This document shows positions 46,607 through 60,067 of a DNA stretch of 64,000 nt, piece by piece. Source of the DNA: Metabacillus halosaccharovorans (GTDB lineage Bacteria > Bacillota > Bacilli > Bacillales > Bacillaceae); NCBI RefSeq assembly GCF_002019635.1, contig NZ_KV917371.1, forward strand, positions 1,403,501 through 1,467,500, read 5' to 3'. The translations under genes and the position numbers were made by a program. A model generated the notes under the pieces. The model had not been told where the DNA came from. It saw only the letters and a list, made by a program, of their open reading frames with translations, and searched no databases. Each line of letters begins with the position of its first letter. The stretch's first letter is position 1.

Positions 46607-48496
46607 TTATTGATTAGAGACTCTGGCTATTCTCCCTTGCTCGAGATAAACCAATAAAATGGAAATATCAGCAGGGTTTACACCGGCTATACGTGACGCC
46701 TGAGCAACTGATAGAGGCCTAACTTCTTTAAGCTTTTGGCGTGCTTCAGAGGCTAGTCCATTAATATCATCATAATCGATATCTTCCGGAACCTTTTTAT
46801 TTTCCATTTTCTTTAATTTTTCTACTTGCTGTAAGGATTTTTCAATATAACCTTCATATTTGACCTGAATTTCAACTTGTTCAGATACATCTGAATCCAC
46901 AACTTGTTCTGATGGCACAAGTTGTGCGATATGCTCGTAGGTCATTTCAGGACGTTTAAGTAAATCTGCTGCTTTAATTCCATCCTTTAGTTCGCTTCCG
47001 CCAACAGAAAGGATGAGGTTTTGCGTTTCTTGATTCGGCTTAATAATAGTTGAAGATAAGCGTTCTTTTTCTTCTTCTATTGCTTTCTTTTTCAGATTAA
47101 ACCTTTCGTATCGTTCATATGAAATGAGCCCTATTTTATGACCAATATCCGTTAAACGTAAATCTGCATTATCATGACGCAGCAATAATCGATATTCTGC
47201 TCTTGATGTAAGTAAACGATATGGCTCATTTGTACCTTTTGTCACTAAGTCATCAATAAGCACACCAATATAAGCATCCGAACGACTTAAAATAACTTCT
47301 TCTTTTCCAAGGGCTTTCTGTGCAGCATTAATCCCTGCCATTAATCCTTGACCTGCCGCTTCTTCATATCCTGATGTTCCATTTATTTGCCCTGCTGTAA
47401 ACAAAGAAGAAATAGCTTTGGTTTCTAGTGTAGGCCATAATTGTGTCGGCACAATGGCATCATATTCAATGGCATACCCTGCTCTCATCATTTGAACTTT
47501 TTCTAGTCCTGGGATGGTTTTCAGGATTTGTTGCTGCACATCTTCCGGTAAGCTTGTTGAAAGTCCCTGCACATAGACCTCTTGAGTATTTCTGCCTTCA
47601 GGTTCTAAAAAGATTTGGTGTCGGGGTTTGTCATTAAATCGAACAACTTTATCTTCAATTGATGGGCAGTATCTCGGCCCAGTTCCTTTAATCATTCCAG
47701 AATACATTGGAGATCGGTGAAGATTATCGTCAATAATTTTATGAGTTTCCCCACTAGTATACGTTAACCAACATGGAAGCTGATCTGTAATGTATTTTGT
47801 TGTTTCATATGAGAAAGCTCGCGGTACTTCATCCCCCGGTTGTATTTCTGTTTTGCTGTAATCAATTGAATGACTATTGACACGCGGAGGTGTACCGGTT
47901 TTAAAGCGGACTAAATCAAAACCTAACTCTTGTAGGTGTTCTGATAACTTTATAGAAGGTTGTTGATTATTTGGACCACTTGAATATTTTAATTCACCGA
48001 GTATAATTTCTCCTCTTAAAAATGTTCCTGTCGTTAAGACAACAGCTTTCGCAAAGTATTCTGCACCTGTTTGGGTTACGATACCTTTACAAACACCATC
48101 TTCAACGATAAGGCGATCAACCATTCCTTGAAGCAATGTTAGGTTTGGTTCATTTTCCATCGTTTTCTTCATTTCATGTTGATAAGCAAATTTATCAGCT
48201 TGGGCACGCAGTGCTCTTACAGCTGGTCCTTTTCCTGTATTTAACATTCTCATTTGAATGTGTGTTTTATCAATATTTTTACCCATTTCTCCGCCTAAAG
48301 CATCTATTTCGCGGACAACAATTCCTTTTGCAGGTCCACCAACAGATGGATTACAAGGCATAAATGCGACCATATCTAAGTTGATGGTAATAGCGAGCGT
48401 TTTAGCACCCATTCTTGCCGAAGCAAGTGCTGATTCACAACCGGCATGCCCAGCCCCAACAACGATAACATCATAATCTCCTGCATGATAGGTCAT
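46607..48496 (-). CDS. mnmG: tRNA uridine-34 carboxymethylaminomethyl enzyme MnmG (GidA)
   Basis: 629 residues with the FAD motif [25 protein letters not shown] and the signatures [15 protein letters not shown] and [17 protein letters not shown]. With MnmE it installs cmnm5U at the wobble uridine. It is 28 bases after mnmE. Confidence 0.99.
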   Translation of the reverse strand: MTYHAGDYDVIVVGAGHAGCESALASARMGAKTLAITINLDMVAFMPCNPSVGGPAKGIVVREIDALGGEMGKNIDKTHIQMRMLNTGKGPAVRALRAQADKFAYQHEMKKTMENEPNLTLLQGMVDRLIVEDGVCKGIVTQTGAEYFAKAVVLTTGTFLRGEIILGELKYSSGPNNQQPSIKLSEHLQELGFDLVRFKTGTPPRVNSHSIDYSKTEIQPGDEVPRAFSYETTKYITDQLPCWLTYTSGETHKIIDDNLHRSPMYSGMIKGTGPRYCPSIEDKVVRFNDKPRHQIFLEPEGRNTQEVYVQGLSTSLPEDVQQQILKTIPGLEKVQMMRAGYAIEYDAIVPTQLWPTLETKAISSLFTAGQINGTSGYEEAAGQGLMAGINAAQKALGKEEVILSRSDAYIGVLIDDLVTKGTNEPYRLLTSRAEYRLLLRHDNADLRLTDIGHKIGLISYERYERFNLKKKAIEEEKERLSSTIIKPNQETQNLILSVGGSELKDGIKAADLLKRPEMTYEHIAQLVPSEQVVDSDVSEQVEIQVKYEGYIEKSLQQVEKLKKMENKKVPEDIDYDDINGLASEARQKLKEVRPLSVAQASRIAGVNPADISILLVYLEQGRIARVSNQ

Positions 48497-48524
48497 TTTG
48501 TAACCTCCTTTTTAAAAGCATTTC

Positions 48525-49910
48525 TTATTTTCCTAAACAAAATTGAGAGAATAACTGATCAATTAAGCTCTCATGAACAGCGTCACCAATGATCTCCCCA
48601 AGTTGTTCCCAACATCTGGTCAAATCAATTTGTACAATATCAATCGGTACTCCTGCATCTATTCCAACTAAAGCATCCTCAATTGATGTTTTTGCAGCAG
48701 TTAATAATGCAATATGTCTGGAGTTTGATACATATGTTAAATCACCGCTTTGAACATTTCCTTTGAAAAACAATGCACTTATTGCTTCTTCAAGTTCATC
48801 AATTCCTTGCTCTTCAAGTAAAGAGGTTGTCACAACCGGTCTTCCATTAGCTAATTCTTTTACTTTATCAAGATCAATTCGTTTATCTAAATCAGTTTTA
48901 TTGACAATGACAATAACGTCCATTCCTTTAACTGCTTCGAATAGCTGAATATCTTCTTCAGAAAGCTTTTCATGAAAGTTTAATACTAAAAGAATCAAAT
49001 CAGCTTCTTTTAATACTTTCCTTGACCGCTCTACACCAATTCTTTCTACAATATCCTCAGTCTCACGGATACCCGCTGTATCAACCAGACGAAGTGGGAC
49101 ACCTCTGACATTTACATACTCTTCTATAACATCCCTTGTTGTTCCGGGAATATCTGTTACAATCGCCTTGTTTTCTTGAACAAGACTATTTAATAAAGAT
49201 GATTTCCCTACATTCGGTCTACCAATTATAACGGTTGAAAGACCTTCTCTTAAAATCTTCCCCTGCTGGGATGTCTGTAAAAGCTTACTTATTTCATCTT
49301 TTACGAATGATGCCTTTTCTATGAGCATTTGATGTGTCATTTCTTCTACATCGTCGTACTCAGGATAGTCTATATTGACTTCAACATGTGCTAATGTTTC
49401 TAGTATTTCCTGTCTTAATCTTTGAACGAGCTTAGACAATTTCCCTTCCATTTGTCCTAAGGCCACATTCATAGCCCTGTCTGTTTTTGCACGAATTAAA
49501 TCCATTACAGCTTCTGCTTGCGATAAGTCAATCCTGCCGTTAAGAAAAGCTCTTTTTGTAAATTCTCCGGGTTCTGCAAGTCTCGCCCCGTTTTGTATAA
49601 TTAATTGCAGCACTCGATTAACTGTCACAATACCACCATGGCAGTTTATCTCGACTACGTCTTCTCTTGTAAATGTTTTAGGTCCTCTCATTAAAGAAAC
49701 CATTACTTCCTCAACAACAGCATTTGTTGCTGGATCAATTATATGTCCGTAATGGATCGTATGGGAGTCAACCATTGTTAACCTTTTATTTGAGGGAGCT
49801 TTAAATAGCTTATCTGCAATTTGAATCGCATCTTCACCACTTAATCTGACAATTGCTATGGCTCCCTCTCCTAAAGGTGTTGATATCGCTGCGATTGTAT
49901 CTAACTCCAT
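48525..49910 (-). CDS. mnmE: tRNA modification GTPase MnmE (TrmE)
   Basis: About 461 residues from ATG at 49910 ([34 protein letters not shown] upstream). The folate-binding N-terminal domain contains [16 protein letters not shown]. The G domain has [19 protein letters not shown] and NKTD. CLGK at the C-terminus has the catalytic cysteine. It forms the MnmE-MnmG complex. Confidence 0.98.
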   Translation of the reverse strand: MELDTIAAISTPLGEGAIAIVRLSGEDAIQIADKLFKAPSNKRLTMVDSHTIHYGHIIDPATNAVVEEVMVSLMRGPKTFTREDVVEINCHGGIVTVNRVLQLIIQNGARLAEPGEFTKRAFLNGRIDLSQAEAVMDLIRAKTDRAMNVALGQMEGKLSKLVQRLRQEILETLAHVEVNIDYPEYDDVEEMTHQMLIEKASFVKDEISKLLQTSQQGKILREGLSTVIIGRPNVGKSSLLNSLVQENKAIVTDIPGTTRDVIEEYVNVRGVPLRLVDTAGIRETEDIVERIGVERSRKVLKEADLILLVLNFHEKLSEEDIQLFEAVKGMDVIVIVNKTDLDKRIDLDKVKELANGRPVVTTSLLEEQGIDELEEAISALFFKGNVQSGDLTYVSNSRHIALLTAAKTSIEDALVGIDAGVPIDIVQIDLTRCWEQLGEIIGDAVHESLIDQLFSQFCLGK

Positions 49911-50246
49911 CGCTACGATCACCTCTCTCTTTTATTTATCTATGCAAACTCCTTATTATCAACTCGACCAAATTTTAAAGATAGCATATTTCGTTTTCAT
50001 AAGAAAGAAAAATCACTTTGTTTTATCCACATCATTTTATCCACTATCTTATATACCTCTACTTATTTTAACTTATCCACATGTTAATAACAATATTTCC
50101 TGTACATAGTAAATTGATCCTAAGTAAAAAAATCGACTAAAAGGCAGAAATGATCTCTATTAATTTAATTGGGCAAAAAATATGGGGTGTTTATATGAGG
50201 AATCTTCTACCATTAATTGCTTTCTTAATATAATGATATTTAGAAG
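49911..50246. other. Intergenic gap between khpB and mnmE
   Basis: AT-rich. It has DnaA-box-like TTATCCACA (50025-50033) and ATTTTATCCAC/TTATCCACAT (about 50070-50079) and should carry the mnmE promoter. No gene is supported; the 83-codon frame over it has no ribosome site. Confidence 0.5.
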
Positions 50247-50280
50247 AAAAAAGAGGATGACTGTGTCATCCTCTTTTTTT
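50247..50280 (-). terminator. Terminator of the rpmH-rnpA-spoIIIJ-khpB block
   Basis: AAAAAGAGGATGAC and GTCATCCTCTTTTT form a 14-bp stem with a TGT loop. The left part overlaps the khpB stop codon. Confidence 0.88.
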
Positions 50281-50889
50281 AGGTGATATAACTAAATGTC
50301 TGTTTGGCTCTTCGCCAACTGAGTATGTTTTAATTTCTTTAAATTCAGCAAGTGCAGCATGGATTACTTTTCTTTCATATGAAGGCATCGGCTCTAAAGA
50401 GACATTTTTTGAGGTATGAATTGCCTGCTTAGCAAGCCTTCCCGCAAGCTGTTTTAATGTTTCTTTTCTTTTTTCCCGATAATTTTCAGCATCCAATATA
50501 ATCTGCAGATAGTGATTGGAGTTGCGGTTAGCAACTAATTGAGTAAGATATTGCAAAGAATTTAATGTCTGCCCTCTTTTTCCAATCAAAACTGACATTT
50601 TATCTCCAGATAGTTGAATTTTTATTATTTTTCCGGATTGTTTTACCTGAACATCTGCATTAATTCCCATTTTTTGTATAACGTCTGCTAAAAACTCTTG
50701 TACAGCTTTAATTGGGTTGTGAATGAGTGTTACTTTGACACTAGCAGGTTTTTTTCCAAAAACTCCGAAAAAGCCCTTTTTTCCTTCATCAAGAATTGTG
50801 ATCTCAACTTCGTCTCGTTTTGCTTGCAATTGCTTTAATGCTACCTCTACTGCTTCATTGACAGTTTGTCCATTAGCAGTTATTTCCAT
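50266..50889 (-). CDS. khpB: RNA-binding protein KhpB (Jag)
   Basis: 207 residues from the ATG at 50889, which overlaps the spoIIIJ stop (TGATG). Order: Jag_N domain (TANGQTVNEAVEVALKQL), KH domain (VLIGKRGQTLNSLQYL), R3H domain (MPSYERKVIHAALAEFKEIKTYSVGEEPNRHLVI). It binds RNA with KhpA and affects wall elongation in other Firmicutes. Confidence 0.96.
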   Translation of the reverse strand: MEITANGQTVNEAVEVALKQLQAKRDEVEITILDEGKKGFFGVFGKKPASVKVTLIHNPIKAVQEFLADVIQKMGINADVQVKQSGKIIKIQLSGDKMSVLIGKRGQTLNSLQYLTQLVANRNSNHYLQIILDAENYREKRKETLKQLAGRLAKQAIHTSKNVSLEPMPSYERKVIHAALAEFKEIKTYSVGEEPNRHLVISPKKRG

Positions 50890-51656
50890 CACTTTTTATT
50901 TCCTCCATCTTTTGCGGCCTTTAATTCAGGACCTTTCACAAAATATGTTTGAACAATCATGAAGAGATTTCCGACTACCCAATATAAAGATAGAGCAGCA
51001 GGGAAACTTATTGCGAAAACAACGATCATAATTGGCATAAGCCATAACATCATAGCCATTTGTGGGTTTTGATTAGCATTCCCGGCCATCATCATTTTTT
51101 GTTGGATAAATGTTGTGACACCCGCAACTAACGGTAGAATGAAGTAAGGATCTCTTTCACCTAAGTCAAACCATAGGAAATTGTGTTGTGCGATTTCCTC
51201 AGTTCTCATAATTGCATGATAGAATCCGATTAAAATCGGCATTTGAATAATTAAAGGAAAACAACCTGCAAGTGGATTAACACCATGCTGCTGGAATAAC
51301 GCCATTGTTTCCTGTTGAAGTTTTTGTTGAGTTTGTTGATCTTTTGAACTATATTTTTCTCTTAATTTTTGCATTTCCGGTTGAATAGCTTGCATTGCTT
51401 TAGAACTTTTCATTTGTTTGATCATCAATGGCAATATAGCCAATCGAATAATGAGTGTTACTATAACGATTGAAAAACCATAATTATCACCAGTTATCTC
51501 TGCAAAATATGTAATAAGTTGTGATAAAGGATAAACAATGTAAGAATTCCAGAACCCTTCACTCTCAGATGTAATCGGAACATTTACTTCCGTACAACCA
51601 GTTAATAGAGCCAGGATCCCTACTAATCCTGCAATTAAAAATATGCGCCTCTTCAA
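50889..51656 (-). CDS. spoIIIJ: Membrane insertase YidC1/SpoIIIJ
   Basis: 255 residues with a lipoprotein signal ([17 protein letters not shown]), then five membrane segments. [31 protein letters not shown] contains the hydrophilic-groove Arg, and [17 protein letters not shown] follows. It inserts membrane proteins and is needed for engulfed-forespore sigma-G activation in B. subtilis. TTG start with AGGAGG. Confidence 0.97.
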   Translation of the reverse strand: MKRRIFLIAGLVGILALLTGCTEVNVPITSESEGFWNSYIVYPLSQLITYFAEITGDNYGFSIVIVTLIIRLAILPLMIKQMKSSKAMQAIQPEMQKLREKYSSKDQQTQQKLQQETMALFQQHGVNPLAGCFPLIIQMPILIGFYHAIMRTEEIAQHNFLWFDLGERDPYFILPLVAGVTTFIQQKMMMAGNANQNPQMAMMLWLMPIMIVVFAISFPAALSLYWVVGNLFMIVQTYFVKGPELKAAKDGGNKK

Positions 51657-51806
51657 ACCTTTTTCCTCCTAATCAATAATTGATACCCTTTTTGTACGTT
51701 AAAAGATAGAAAAAGTTCCACATAGGTATTATCTTAACACTTTTATTCATGGAATTGTTTTGTCTGATGAAGTTTTCATTAATATAATTTCTACAATTTT
51801 CATCAT

Positions 51807-52151
51807 CTATTTTTTTTGATATATTTTGGCTTTTCTAAACAAGTGGTTCAAGCTTCCCTTTACTTCATGATAATTCATGTCTGCAGCTGGTTTCCTAGCA
51901 ATAATGATAAATTCTTTTCCACTTGCAATTCGATGTTTCTCTTCTGAAAAAACCTGTCGAATTAAACGCTTAACTTTATTGCGTGTAACAGCATTTCCGA
52001 TCTTCTTACTTACTGATAGTCCGATCCGAAATTCCTTTTCTTCCGGTTTTTGCAAAAAATAAAGAACAAATTGTCTATTGGCAACTGACTTACCATTTTT
52101 AAAGACAACTTGAAAATCTTTATTTTTCTTAATTCTGTACTTCCTTTTCAT
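51807..52151 (-). CDS. rnpA: Ribonuclease P protein component
   Basis: 114 residues. [25 protein letters not shown] and [27 protein letters not shown] carry the RNR signature that binds P RNA. With RnpB RNA it trims tRNA 5' ends. GAAGGA lies before the ATG. The 255 bases to rpmH hold no gene. Confidence 0.98.
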   Translation of the reverse strand: MKRKYRIKKNKDFQVVFKNGKSVANRQFVLYFLQKPEEKEFRIGLSVSKKIGNAVTRNKVKRLIRQVFSEEKHRIASGKEFIIIARKPAADMNYHEVKGSLNHLFRKAKIYQKK

Positions 52152-52374
52152 TTTCCTTCACTCCGGTTTGTTCTGCTATTATGTCAACAACAGAATGATC
52201 ACCATCATTATATCTGAATTACTCTTGATTTAAACTTACTTATATTATGTCTTCTACCTCTTTTAAACCAGATCACCATACATAAATCAATCTAATATGT
52301 AAAACACTCTGTTAAGCTTGTCCGCAAATTATGCTCCAGTTAACATAGTGCCTTTTATTAACCATTACTTTATT

Positions 52375-52406
52375 TTAAAAAAAGAGACCACTGACTTTTC
52401 AGTGGC
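52375..52406 (-). terminator. Terminator-like hairpin after rpmH
   Basis: CCACTGA and TCAGTGG form a perfect stem followed by a T run on the minus strand, directly at the rpmH stop. It probably limits read-through into rnpA. Confidence 0.8.
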
Positions 52407-52541
52407 CTATGCTGATAATACTTTTCTTCCTCTGCGACGACGGCGAGCAAGAACTTTACGTCCATTAGCTGTGCTCATACGGCTACGGAAACCATGAACT
52501 TTACTACGTTTACGTTTATTTGGTTGATAAGTACGTTTCAT
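52407..52541 (-). CDS. rpmH: Ribosomal protein bL34
   Basis: 44 residues, [19 protein letters not shown], ending [12 protein letters not shown]. Too short for most ORF screens, but the sequence is unmistakable. GGGAGGTG precedes the ATG. It is the first gene of the leftward block next to oriC. Confidence 0.99.
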   Translation of the reverse strand: MKRTYQPNKRKRSKVHGFRSRMSTANGRKVLARRRRRGRKVLSA

Positions 52542-52728
52542 ATATTGACACCTCCCTGAGGAATAACAGTTAAAGACAGTCTTACTAATTATAGTTACCT
52601 ACCATATAAATTGTCAACCACCAACTGCTAATTTCATTTCAGGTAACCATTTTTAATGTGTTTAATATTACGCTAAAAAAATAATTCGTTATATGTATGA
52701 AATCCTCTTCTCCTTCTACAGGATGGCC

Positions 52729-52992
52729 TGTGGATATTTTTTCGACATGATTCTTCACTATCCACATCTGTTATCGACAAGTTTTTCACATATTTTATCA
52801 TTGTGGACAATTTATTTTAACAAATGATTAATTATGTGGATAAGTTTGTAAAAACCGTTGCATATCTAGTTTTATTCTGATATTATATTTGTGTTTTCAC
52901 TCTTAATAAACTATTGGCATTTTCAACATATCCACAGTCTGTGGATAACATGTGGAAAGTTTATAAACAGGTTGTGTAAATTGTTGTCCACA
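52729..52992. other. oriC part 1: DnaA-box cluster upstream of dnaA
   Basis: Perfect TTATCCACA boxes lie at 52835-52843 (minus) and 52940-52948 (minus). One-mismatch boxes lie at 52729 (minus), 52758, 52771, 52802 (minus), 52928 and 52984. This corresponds to incA/incB of the bipartite Bacillus origin and also lets DnaA control its own gene. The 187 bases before it (52542-52728) hold only the rpmH promoter region. Confidence 0.9.
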
Positions 52993-53003
52993 AGTCGTGG
53001 GTT

Positions 53004-53032
53004 TTGTCGAAAAGACGTTTTTTTACTATATT
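53004..53032 (+). promoter_or_regulatory. dnaA promoter (TTGTCG-N17-TATATT)
   Basis: TTGTCG (53004-53009) and TATATT (53027-53032) have the ideal 17-base spacing. They follow directly after the DnaA boxes, fitting autoregulation by DnaA. Confidence 0.7.
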
Positions 53033-53140
53033 ATATATTTATTCACATACGTCAACTTTTGCATGTTTATACACGTATATTCGCAGCTTGTACAATTGTT
53101 ATACAAAAGAGCGTTTTGGCAAAGGAGGGACACTACGTAA

Positions 53141-54493
53141 ATGGAGAATATTTCTGAGCTATGGGATAAGGCTTTGGCAGAGATCGAAAAAAAAATAAGT
53201 AAGCCCAGCTTTGAAACATGGCTAAAATCAACAAAAGCTCATGGAATTCAGGGGGACACTTTAACAATTACTGCTCCAAATGAATTTGCCAGAGACTGGT
53301 TGGAATCCCGATACTTGCATTTAATTGCGGATTCAATCTATCAATTAACTGGTGAAGAATTTGCGATAAAATTTATTATTCCCCAAAATCAAACAGATGA
53401 TGACTTTGTTCCTAATTCACCTATTAAACAAATAAATAAACAGGATGAGGAACATACTGAATTACCGCAAAACATGTTAAACCCTAAATATACATTTGAT
53501 ACGTTTGTAATAGGCTCAGGCAACCGCTTTGCTCATGCAGCATCTTTGGCAGTAGCCGAGGCGCCTGCTAAAGCTTATAATCCTTTGTTTATCTACGGAG
53601 GAGTTGGACTTGGGAAAACTCACTTAATGCACGCTATCGGCCATTATGTAATCGATCATAAACCATCTGCAAAGGTTGTTTATTTATCATCCGAGAAGTT
53701 TACAAATGAATTTATTAATTCTATTAGAGATAATAAGACTGTCGAATTTAGAAATAAATATAGAAGTGTTGATGTTTTACTAATTGATGATATTCAATTT
53801 TTAGCAGGAAAAGAACAAACTCAAGAGGAATTTTTCCATACTTTCAATACACTTCATGAGGAAAGCAAACAAATTGTTATTTCAAGTGATCGTCCACCGA
53901 AGGAAATTCCGACTTTAGAGGATCGTCTTCGTTCCCGCTTTGAGTGGGGGTTAATTACAGATATTACTCCGCCGGATTTAGAAACGAGAATCGCTATCCT
54001 TAGGAAAAAGGCCAAAGCAGAAGGCCTTGATATACCTAATGAAGTGATGCTCTATATTGCAAATCAAATTGACTCAAATATTCGGGAATTAGAGGGTGCA
54101 CTAATTCGTGTTGTTGCCTATTCTTCCCTTATAAATAAAGATATAAATGCAGATTTAGCTGCTGAAGCATTAAAAGACATCATCCCCAACTCCAAACCTA
54201 AAATGATTTCGATTAGTGATATTCAACGAATAGTTGGACAGGAGTTTCAAGTTAAATTGGAAGATTTTAAAGCGAAGAAGAGAACGAAATCAGTTGCCTT
54301 TCCTAGACAAATTGCTATGTATTTATCTAGAGAATTAACTGATTCTTCACTCCCGAAAATTGGAGAGGAATTTGGAGGACGTGACCATACAACTGTTATT
54401 CATGCTCATGAAAAAATTTCTAAGATGCTCCAATCTGATGAATTACTGCAACAACAGTTAAAAGAAATTACAGGTTTATTAAAAGGCTCTTAA
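53141..54493 (+). CDS. dnaA: Chromosomal replication initiator DnaA
   Basis: 450 residues. Domain I has [15 protein letters not shown]. The AAA+ core has Walker [16 protein letters not shown], Walker [15 protein letters not shown] and [10 protein letters not shown]. Domain IV ends with [12 protein letters not shown], the DnaA-box reader. It assembles on the flanking boxes to open oriC. The AAAGGAGGG site is 12 bases before the ATG, somewhat long. Confidence 0.99.
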   Translation: MENISELWDKALAEIEKKISKPSFETWLKSTKAHGIQGDTLTITAPNEFARDWLESRYLHLIADSIYQLTGEEFAIKFIIPQNQTDDDFVPNSPIKQINKQDEEHTELPQNMLNPKYTFDTFVIGSGNRFAHAASLAVAEAPAKAYNPLFIYGGVGLGKTHLMHAIGHYVIDHKPSAKVVYLSSEKFTNEFINSIRDNKTVEFRNKYRSVDVLLIDDIQFLAGKEQTQEEFFHTFNTLHEESKQIVISSDRPPKEIPTLEDRLRSRFEWGLITDITPPDLETRIAILRKKAKAEGLDIPNEVMLYIANQIDSNIRELEGALIRVVAYSSLINKDINADLAAEALKDIIPNSKPKMISISDIQRIVGQEFQVKLEDFKAKKRTKSVAFPRQIAMYLSRELTDSSLPKIGEEFGGRDHTTVIHAHEKISKMLQSDELLQQQLKEITGLLKGS

Positions 54494-54541
54494 TTTTAAT
54501 AGATGAATAATGTGAATAACTAGTACAGATATATACACAGT

Positions 54542-54690
54542 CTGTCCACATGTGGATAGGCTGTGTTTCTCTTCTTTTAAGATAGTTATCCACATTTCCA
54601 CAGCACCTACTAGTACTTCTATTATATTTTTAATAAAAAATAATATAACTAAACATAAAAAAATTTCACAAATCCTATTTGCATTGCTAA
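54542..54690. other. oriC part 2: DnaA boxes, DnaA-trio and AT-rich unwinding region
   Basis: A perfect box TTATCCACA (54586-54594) is directly followed by TTTCCACAG (54595-54603), the GC-rich CACC and then TACTAGTACTTCTATTAT (54608-54625). That is the trinucleotide series known as the DnaA-trio in B. subtilis. An A/T-only stretch follows to about 54690 and should be the unwinding site. Two weaker boxes lie at 54542 and 54551. Order and spacing match B. subtilis incC. Confidence 0.9.
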
Positions 54691-54726
54691 AATTTAAATT
54701 GGCTTAGGAACAGGAGGAATTAAATC

Positions 54727-55863
54727 ATGAAATTTATAATTCAACGAGATAAATTAGTTCAAGGTGTACAAGATGTAATGAAAGCTGTGTCATCCAGAAC
54801 AACAATTCCTATTTTGACAGGAATTAAGATTGTTGCTCATACTGAGGGTGTTACCTTAACTGGTAGTGATTCTGATATCTCTATTGAATCTTTTATACCA
54901 GCTGAAGAAGATGGTAAAGAATTTGTAGAAATTGTCCAAGCCGGTAGTGTTGTATTAACAGCAAAGTTTTTTAGTGAAATCGTAAAGAAACTTCCAATGG
55001 AAATCGTTGAAATTGAAGTAGGTAATCATCATTCAACGATCATTCGATCCGGTAAAGCGGAGTTTAGTCTTAATGGCTTAGATGCTGAAGAATACCCTCT
55101 TCTTCCACAAATTGAGGAAGATAATATCTTTAAAATACCAACGGACTTACTAAAGGCCATGATTCGTCAAACTGTATTTGCTGTTTCAACTTCTGAAACA
55201 AGACCTATTTTAACAGGTGTTAATTGGAAACTTGAGAATGGTGAACTGATTTGTATAGCTACAGATAGCCACCGTTTAGCATTAAGAAAAGCCATGATTA
55301 ATTCTGAAAATCAAATTTATTATAATGCTGTTATTCCTGGGAAAAGTCTTAGTGAATTAAGTAAAATCCTTGATGATACTAGTGAGCCGATTGAAATTGT
55401 TATTACTGAAAATCAAGTCTTATTTAAAGCAAAAAACTTATTGTTTTTCTCAAGATTGTTAGACGGTAATTATCCAGATACATCCCGTTTGATACCCTCA
55501 GATAGCAAAACAAACCTAACGTTGAATTCAAAGGAATTCTTACAAGCTATTGATCGTGCTTCCCTACTTGCAAAGGAAGCGCGAAATAATGTTGTTAAAC
55601 TGTCAACTTTAACAGATGGAATGATTGAAGTATCATCTAATTCTCCTGAAATTGGGAAAGTAAGTGAGGAAATTCAAGCAGAAGAAGTTGTTGGGGAAGA
55701 ACTGAAAATTTCATTCAGTGCAAAATATGTAATGGATGCTTTAAAGGCACTCGAAGGAACAGAGATAAATGTTAATTTTACTGGAGCAATGAGACCGTTT
55801 GTGATACGGACAAAAGATGATGATTCTATGCTCCAACTCATTTTACCAGTAAGAACATACTGA
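54727..55863 (+). CDS. dnaN: DNA polymerase III beta sliding clamp DnaN
   Basis: 378 residues in three clamp domains: MKFIIQRDKLVQGVQDVMKAVSSRTTIPILTG, RLLDGNYPDTSRLIP and the C-terminal MRPFVIRTKDDDSMLQLILPVRTY. It tethers the polymerase to DNA. AGGAGGAA precedes the ATG. Confidence 0.99.
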   Translation: MKFIIQRDKLVQGVQDVMKAVSSRTTIPILTGIKIVAHTEGVTLTGSDSDISIESFIPAEEDGKEFVEIVQAGSVVLTAKFFSEIVKKLPMEIVEIEVGNHHSTIIRSGKAEFSLNGLDAEEYPLLPQIEEDNIFKIPTDLLKAMIRQTVFAVSTSETRPILTGVNWKLENGELICIATDSHRLALRKAMINSENQIYYNAVIPGKSLSELSKILDDTSEPIEIVITENQVLFKAKNLLFFSRLLDGNYPDTSRLIPSDSKTNLTLNSKEFLQAIDRASLLAKEARNNVVKLSTLTDGMIEVSSNSPEIGKVSEEIQAEEVVGEELKISFSAKYVMDALKALEGTEINVNFTGAMRPFVIRTKDDDSMLQLILPVRTY

Positions 55864-55871
55864 TTTTTTTG

Positions 55872-55906
55872 AAGGATGGACTGATTTTAATGTCAGTCCT
55901 TTTCTT
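55872..55906 (+). terminator. Terminator after dnaN
   Basis: GGACTGA (55878-55884) and TCAGTCC (55893-55899) form a stem followed by TTTTCTTTT. Confidence 0.75.
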
Positions 55907-56079
55907 TTAGCTGTAAAAATTTAGATGTATGGTCGAAATTACCTATGTGTTGTGGAGGTCGGAATTCAGTGTCTTTCTGCAGTGGACACTAAAAAGAGAT
56001 GCTGAGAGTAGTTGTACTTATGATCATATTTTTAGTAAAATAAAAAGGTTAGAGACTACTGATGAGAAAGGTGGTTACT

Positions 56080-56295
56080 ATGGCTAAACCTGTCAAAATT
56101 GATTCGGAGTTTATTACACTAGGTCAGTTTCTGAAATTGGCAGATGTCATTCAGTCTGGAGGAATGGCAAAATGGTTTTTATCAGAATATGAGATCTTTG
56201 TAAATAATGAGCCTGAAAATCGTCGTGGAAAGAAATTGAGAGATGGCGATGTTCTTTATATACCTGATTTCGGCACGTATATTGTGAAAAATTAA
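56080..56295 (+). CDS. yaaA: S4-domain RNA-binding protein YaaA
   Basis: 71 residues from ATG at 56080 (AAAGGTGG upstream; [38 protein letters not shown]), as in B. subtilis; six extra upstream codons are not supported. It has an S4-like RNA-binding fold and lies always before recF. A ribosome-related role is likely. Confidence 0.95.
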   Translation: MAKPVKIDSEFITLGQFLKLADVIQSGGMAKWFLSEYEIFVNNEPENRRGKKLRDGDVLYIPDFGTYIVKN

Positions 56296-56311
56296 AGTTG
56301 GTGTACAAAAT

Positions 56312-57430
56312 TTGTTTATAAAAGAGCTGAAATTAAAAAATTATCGTAATTATGACGACTTGACTGTACAATTCGAAAACAAAGTTAATGTGATCCTTGG
56401 AGAAAACGCCCAAGGAAAAACAAATGTTATGGAATCAATCTATGTTCTGGCCATGGCTAAATCACACCGAACTTCGAATGATAAGGAATTAATAGGCTGG
56501 GATAAAGAGTATGCTAAAATAGAGGGTAGCATTGAAAAATATAATCGCTCAACAGCTCTTCAGTTGGTTATCTCCAAAAAAGGAAAAAAAGCAAAATTAA
56601 ATCATATAGAACAAGAGAAATTAAGTCAGTATGTCGGGGGCATGAATGTTATCATGTTTGCTCCTGAGGATTTAAATTTGGTAAAAGGAAGTCCTCAAGT
56701 TAGACGGCGATTTATTGATATGGAAATTGGTCAGGTTTCTGCCATTTATCTTCATGACTTAAGTCGCTATCAGAAAATTATGCAGCAGCGAAATCATTAC
56801 TTGAAATTGTTACAGCTAAGAAAGCAAAAAGATCAGACAATGCTTGATGTTTTAACAGAACAACTATGTGAAGCGGCTGCCAAAATTATTAATAAACGTC
56901 TTCAGTTTGTATCTGAGCTCCAAAAATGGGCTGAGCCGGTTCATTCTGGCATCAGTAGAGGACTGGAAACACTTAAAATTAAATATAAGCCTTCTGTAGA
57001 TGTATCAGAAGATTATGATTTGACAAAAATGATAGAAGCATATGAACAAAAATTTGCTAAAATAAGAGAGAAAGAAATAGAACGTGGGGCTACTCTTGCT
57101 GGACCCCATCGTGATGATATGCTCTTTTATGTGAATGATCATGATGTGCAAACATATGGCTCACAAGGTCAGCAAAGAACAACTGCTCTATCACTAAAAT
57201 TGGCTGAGATTGATTTGATTCATAACGAAATAGGAGAATATCCAATTCTTTTGCTGGATGATGTTTTATCTGAATTGGATGATTTTAGACAATCACATTT
57301 GTTAAATACCATTCAGGGTAAAGTGCAAACATTTGTTACAACAACAAGTGTAGAAGGAATCGACCATCAAACATTAAGAGAAGCTGCTACTTTCCATGTG
57401 AAAGCAGGAGAGCTTTCTGACAAAAAATGA
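56312..57430 (+). CDS. recF: DNA repair and recombination protein RecF
   Basis: 372 residues. Walker [14 protein letters not shown] (about 31-43), signature [18 protein letters not shown], Walker [14 protein letters not shown]. This SMC-like ATPase loads RecA at gaps with RecO and RecR. TTG start with a poor ribosome site 16 bases after yaaA, so translational coupling is likely. Confidence 0.98.
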   Translation: MFIKELKLKNYRNYDDLTVQFENKVNVILGENAQGKTNVMESIYVLAMAKSHRTSNDKELIGWDKEYAKIEGSIEKYNRSTALQLVISKKGKKAKLNHIEQEKLSQYVGGMNVIMFAPEDLNLVKGSPQVRRRFIDMEIGQVSAIYLHDLSRYQKIMQQRNHYLKLLQLRKQKDQTMLDVLTEQLCEAAAKIINKRLQFVSELQKWAEPVHSGISRGLETLKIKYKPSVDVSEDYDLTKMIEAYEQKFAKIREKEIERGATLAGPHRDDMLFYVNDHDVQTYGSQGQQRTTALSLKLAEIDLIHNEIGEYPILLLDDVLSELDDFRQSHLLNTIQGKVQTFVTTTSVEGIDHQTLREAATFHVKAGELSDKK

Positions 57431-57440
57431 GGTGATTCAT

Positions 57441-57686
57441 ATGTATATTCATCTGGGAGACAACCATGTTGTTCCTTCAAAAGAAGTCGTTATGATACTG
57501 GATCGACAATCTTCTCAAGATTCATCAATTGTGGATGAGTTTTTTAAAAAACAGAGGGATAAGATCGTTCAACTGGCAAGTAATGATGCAAAATCTATTA
57601 TTATAACGCTTGATAAAATTTATTTTTCACCTTTATCATCAAGCACATTAAAAAAACGAGCACAAGTTGCTTTTGATATAGATTGA
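57441..57686 (+). CDS. remB: Extracellular matrix regulator RemB (YaaB)
   Basis: 81 residues from ATG at 57441 (GAGGTGATT upstream). MYIHLGDNHVVPSKEVVMILDRQ and IYFSPLSSSTLKKRAQ match the DUF370/RemB family. B. subtilis RemB helps activate biofilm-matrix genes. The frame's earlier start overlaps recF and is not supported. Confidence 0.95.
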   Translation: MYIHLGDNHVVPSKEVVMILDRQSSQDSSIVDEFFKKQRDKIVQLASNDAKSIIITLDKIYFSPLSSSTLKKRAQVAFDID

Positions 57687-57817
57687 TTAAGGCTTTTATA
57701 GACTTAAATATAAAGCTACCTGTCATCAATTATTTATTGGTAACAGAATACTCTTTTTAAGAGGCTATTAATTATCAAGCTTCAAAATCAGTTATGTAAG
57801 CTTTAGGAAAAGTGTAG

Positions 57818-59755
<1,938 letters not shown>

Positions 59756-59767
59756 TAAAGTGAATGA

Positions 59768-59795
59768 AACACCTCATACCGATGAGGTGTTTTTT
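59768..59795 (+). terminator. Terminator after gyrB
   Basis: AAACACCTCAT and ATGAGGTGTTT pair around ACCG and are followed by T residues. Confidence 0.9.
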
Positions 59796-59899
59796 AGAAG
59801 GTTAGAAACTTTTATAAGAGTGACCTTAGTTAAAGACTTTTAAATTATAGATTATCTATGAATTATCTAGTAAATTCATGTGTATTCTCTCGGTAATAT

Positions 59900-59908
59900 T
59901 GCTATAAT
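59900..59908 (+). promoter_or_regulatory. gyrA promoter, extended -10
   Basis: TGCTATAAT is a perfect extended -10 element; the -35 is poor. It lies 160 bases before gyrA. The rest of this 312-base gap shows nothing else. Confidence 0.6.
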
Positions 59909-60067
59909 GAAGAGTAGACTATTAATTAAATTATCCAATTGGGCAGAATTTATAACAGACAACAACTATCAATAAATTGTTTAAAATGATAGTATTTTGT
60001 CGTTTTCTGATGAGTTATTTGGCACTCCCAATTAAGATTACAGAAAGGAAAGGGAGGTTATCTTAAT

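Noticed and set aside
52891..53198. Frames over the dnaA promoter region
   Set aside because: They cover the DnaA boxes and promoter of oriC in frames other than dnaA, and have no homology.
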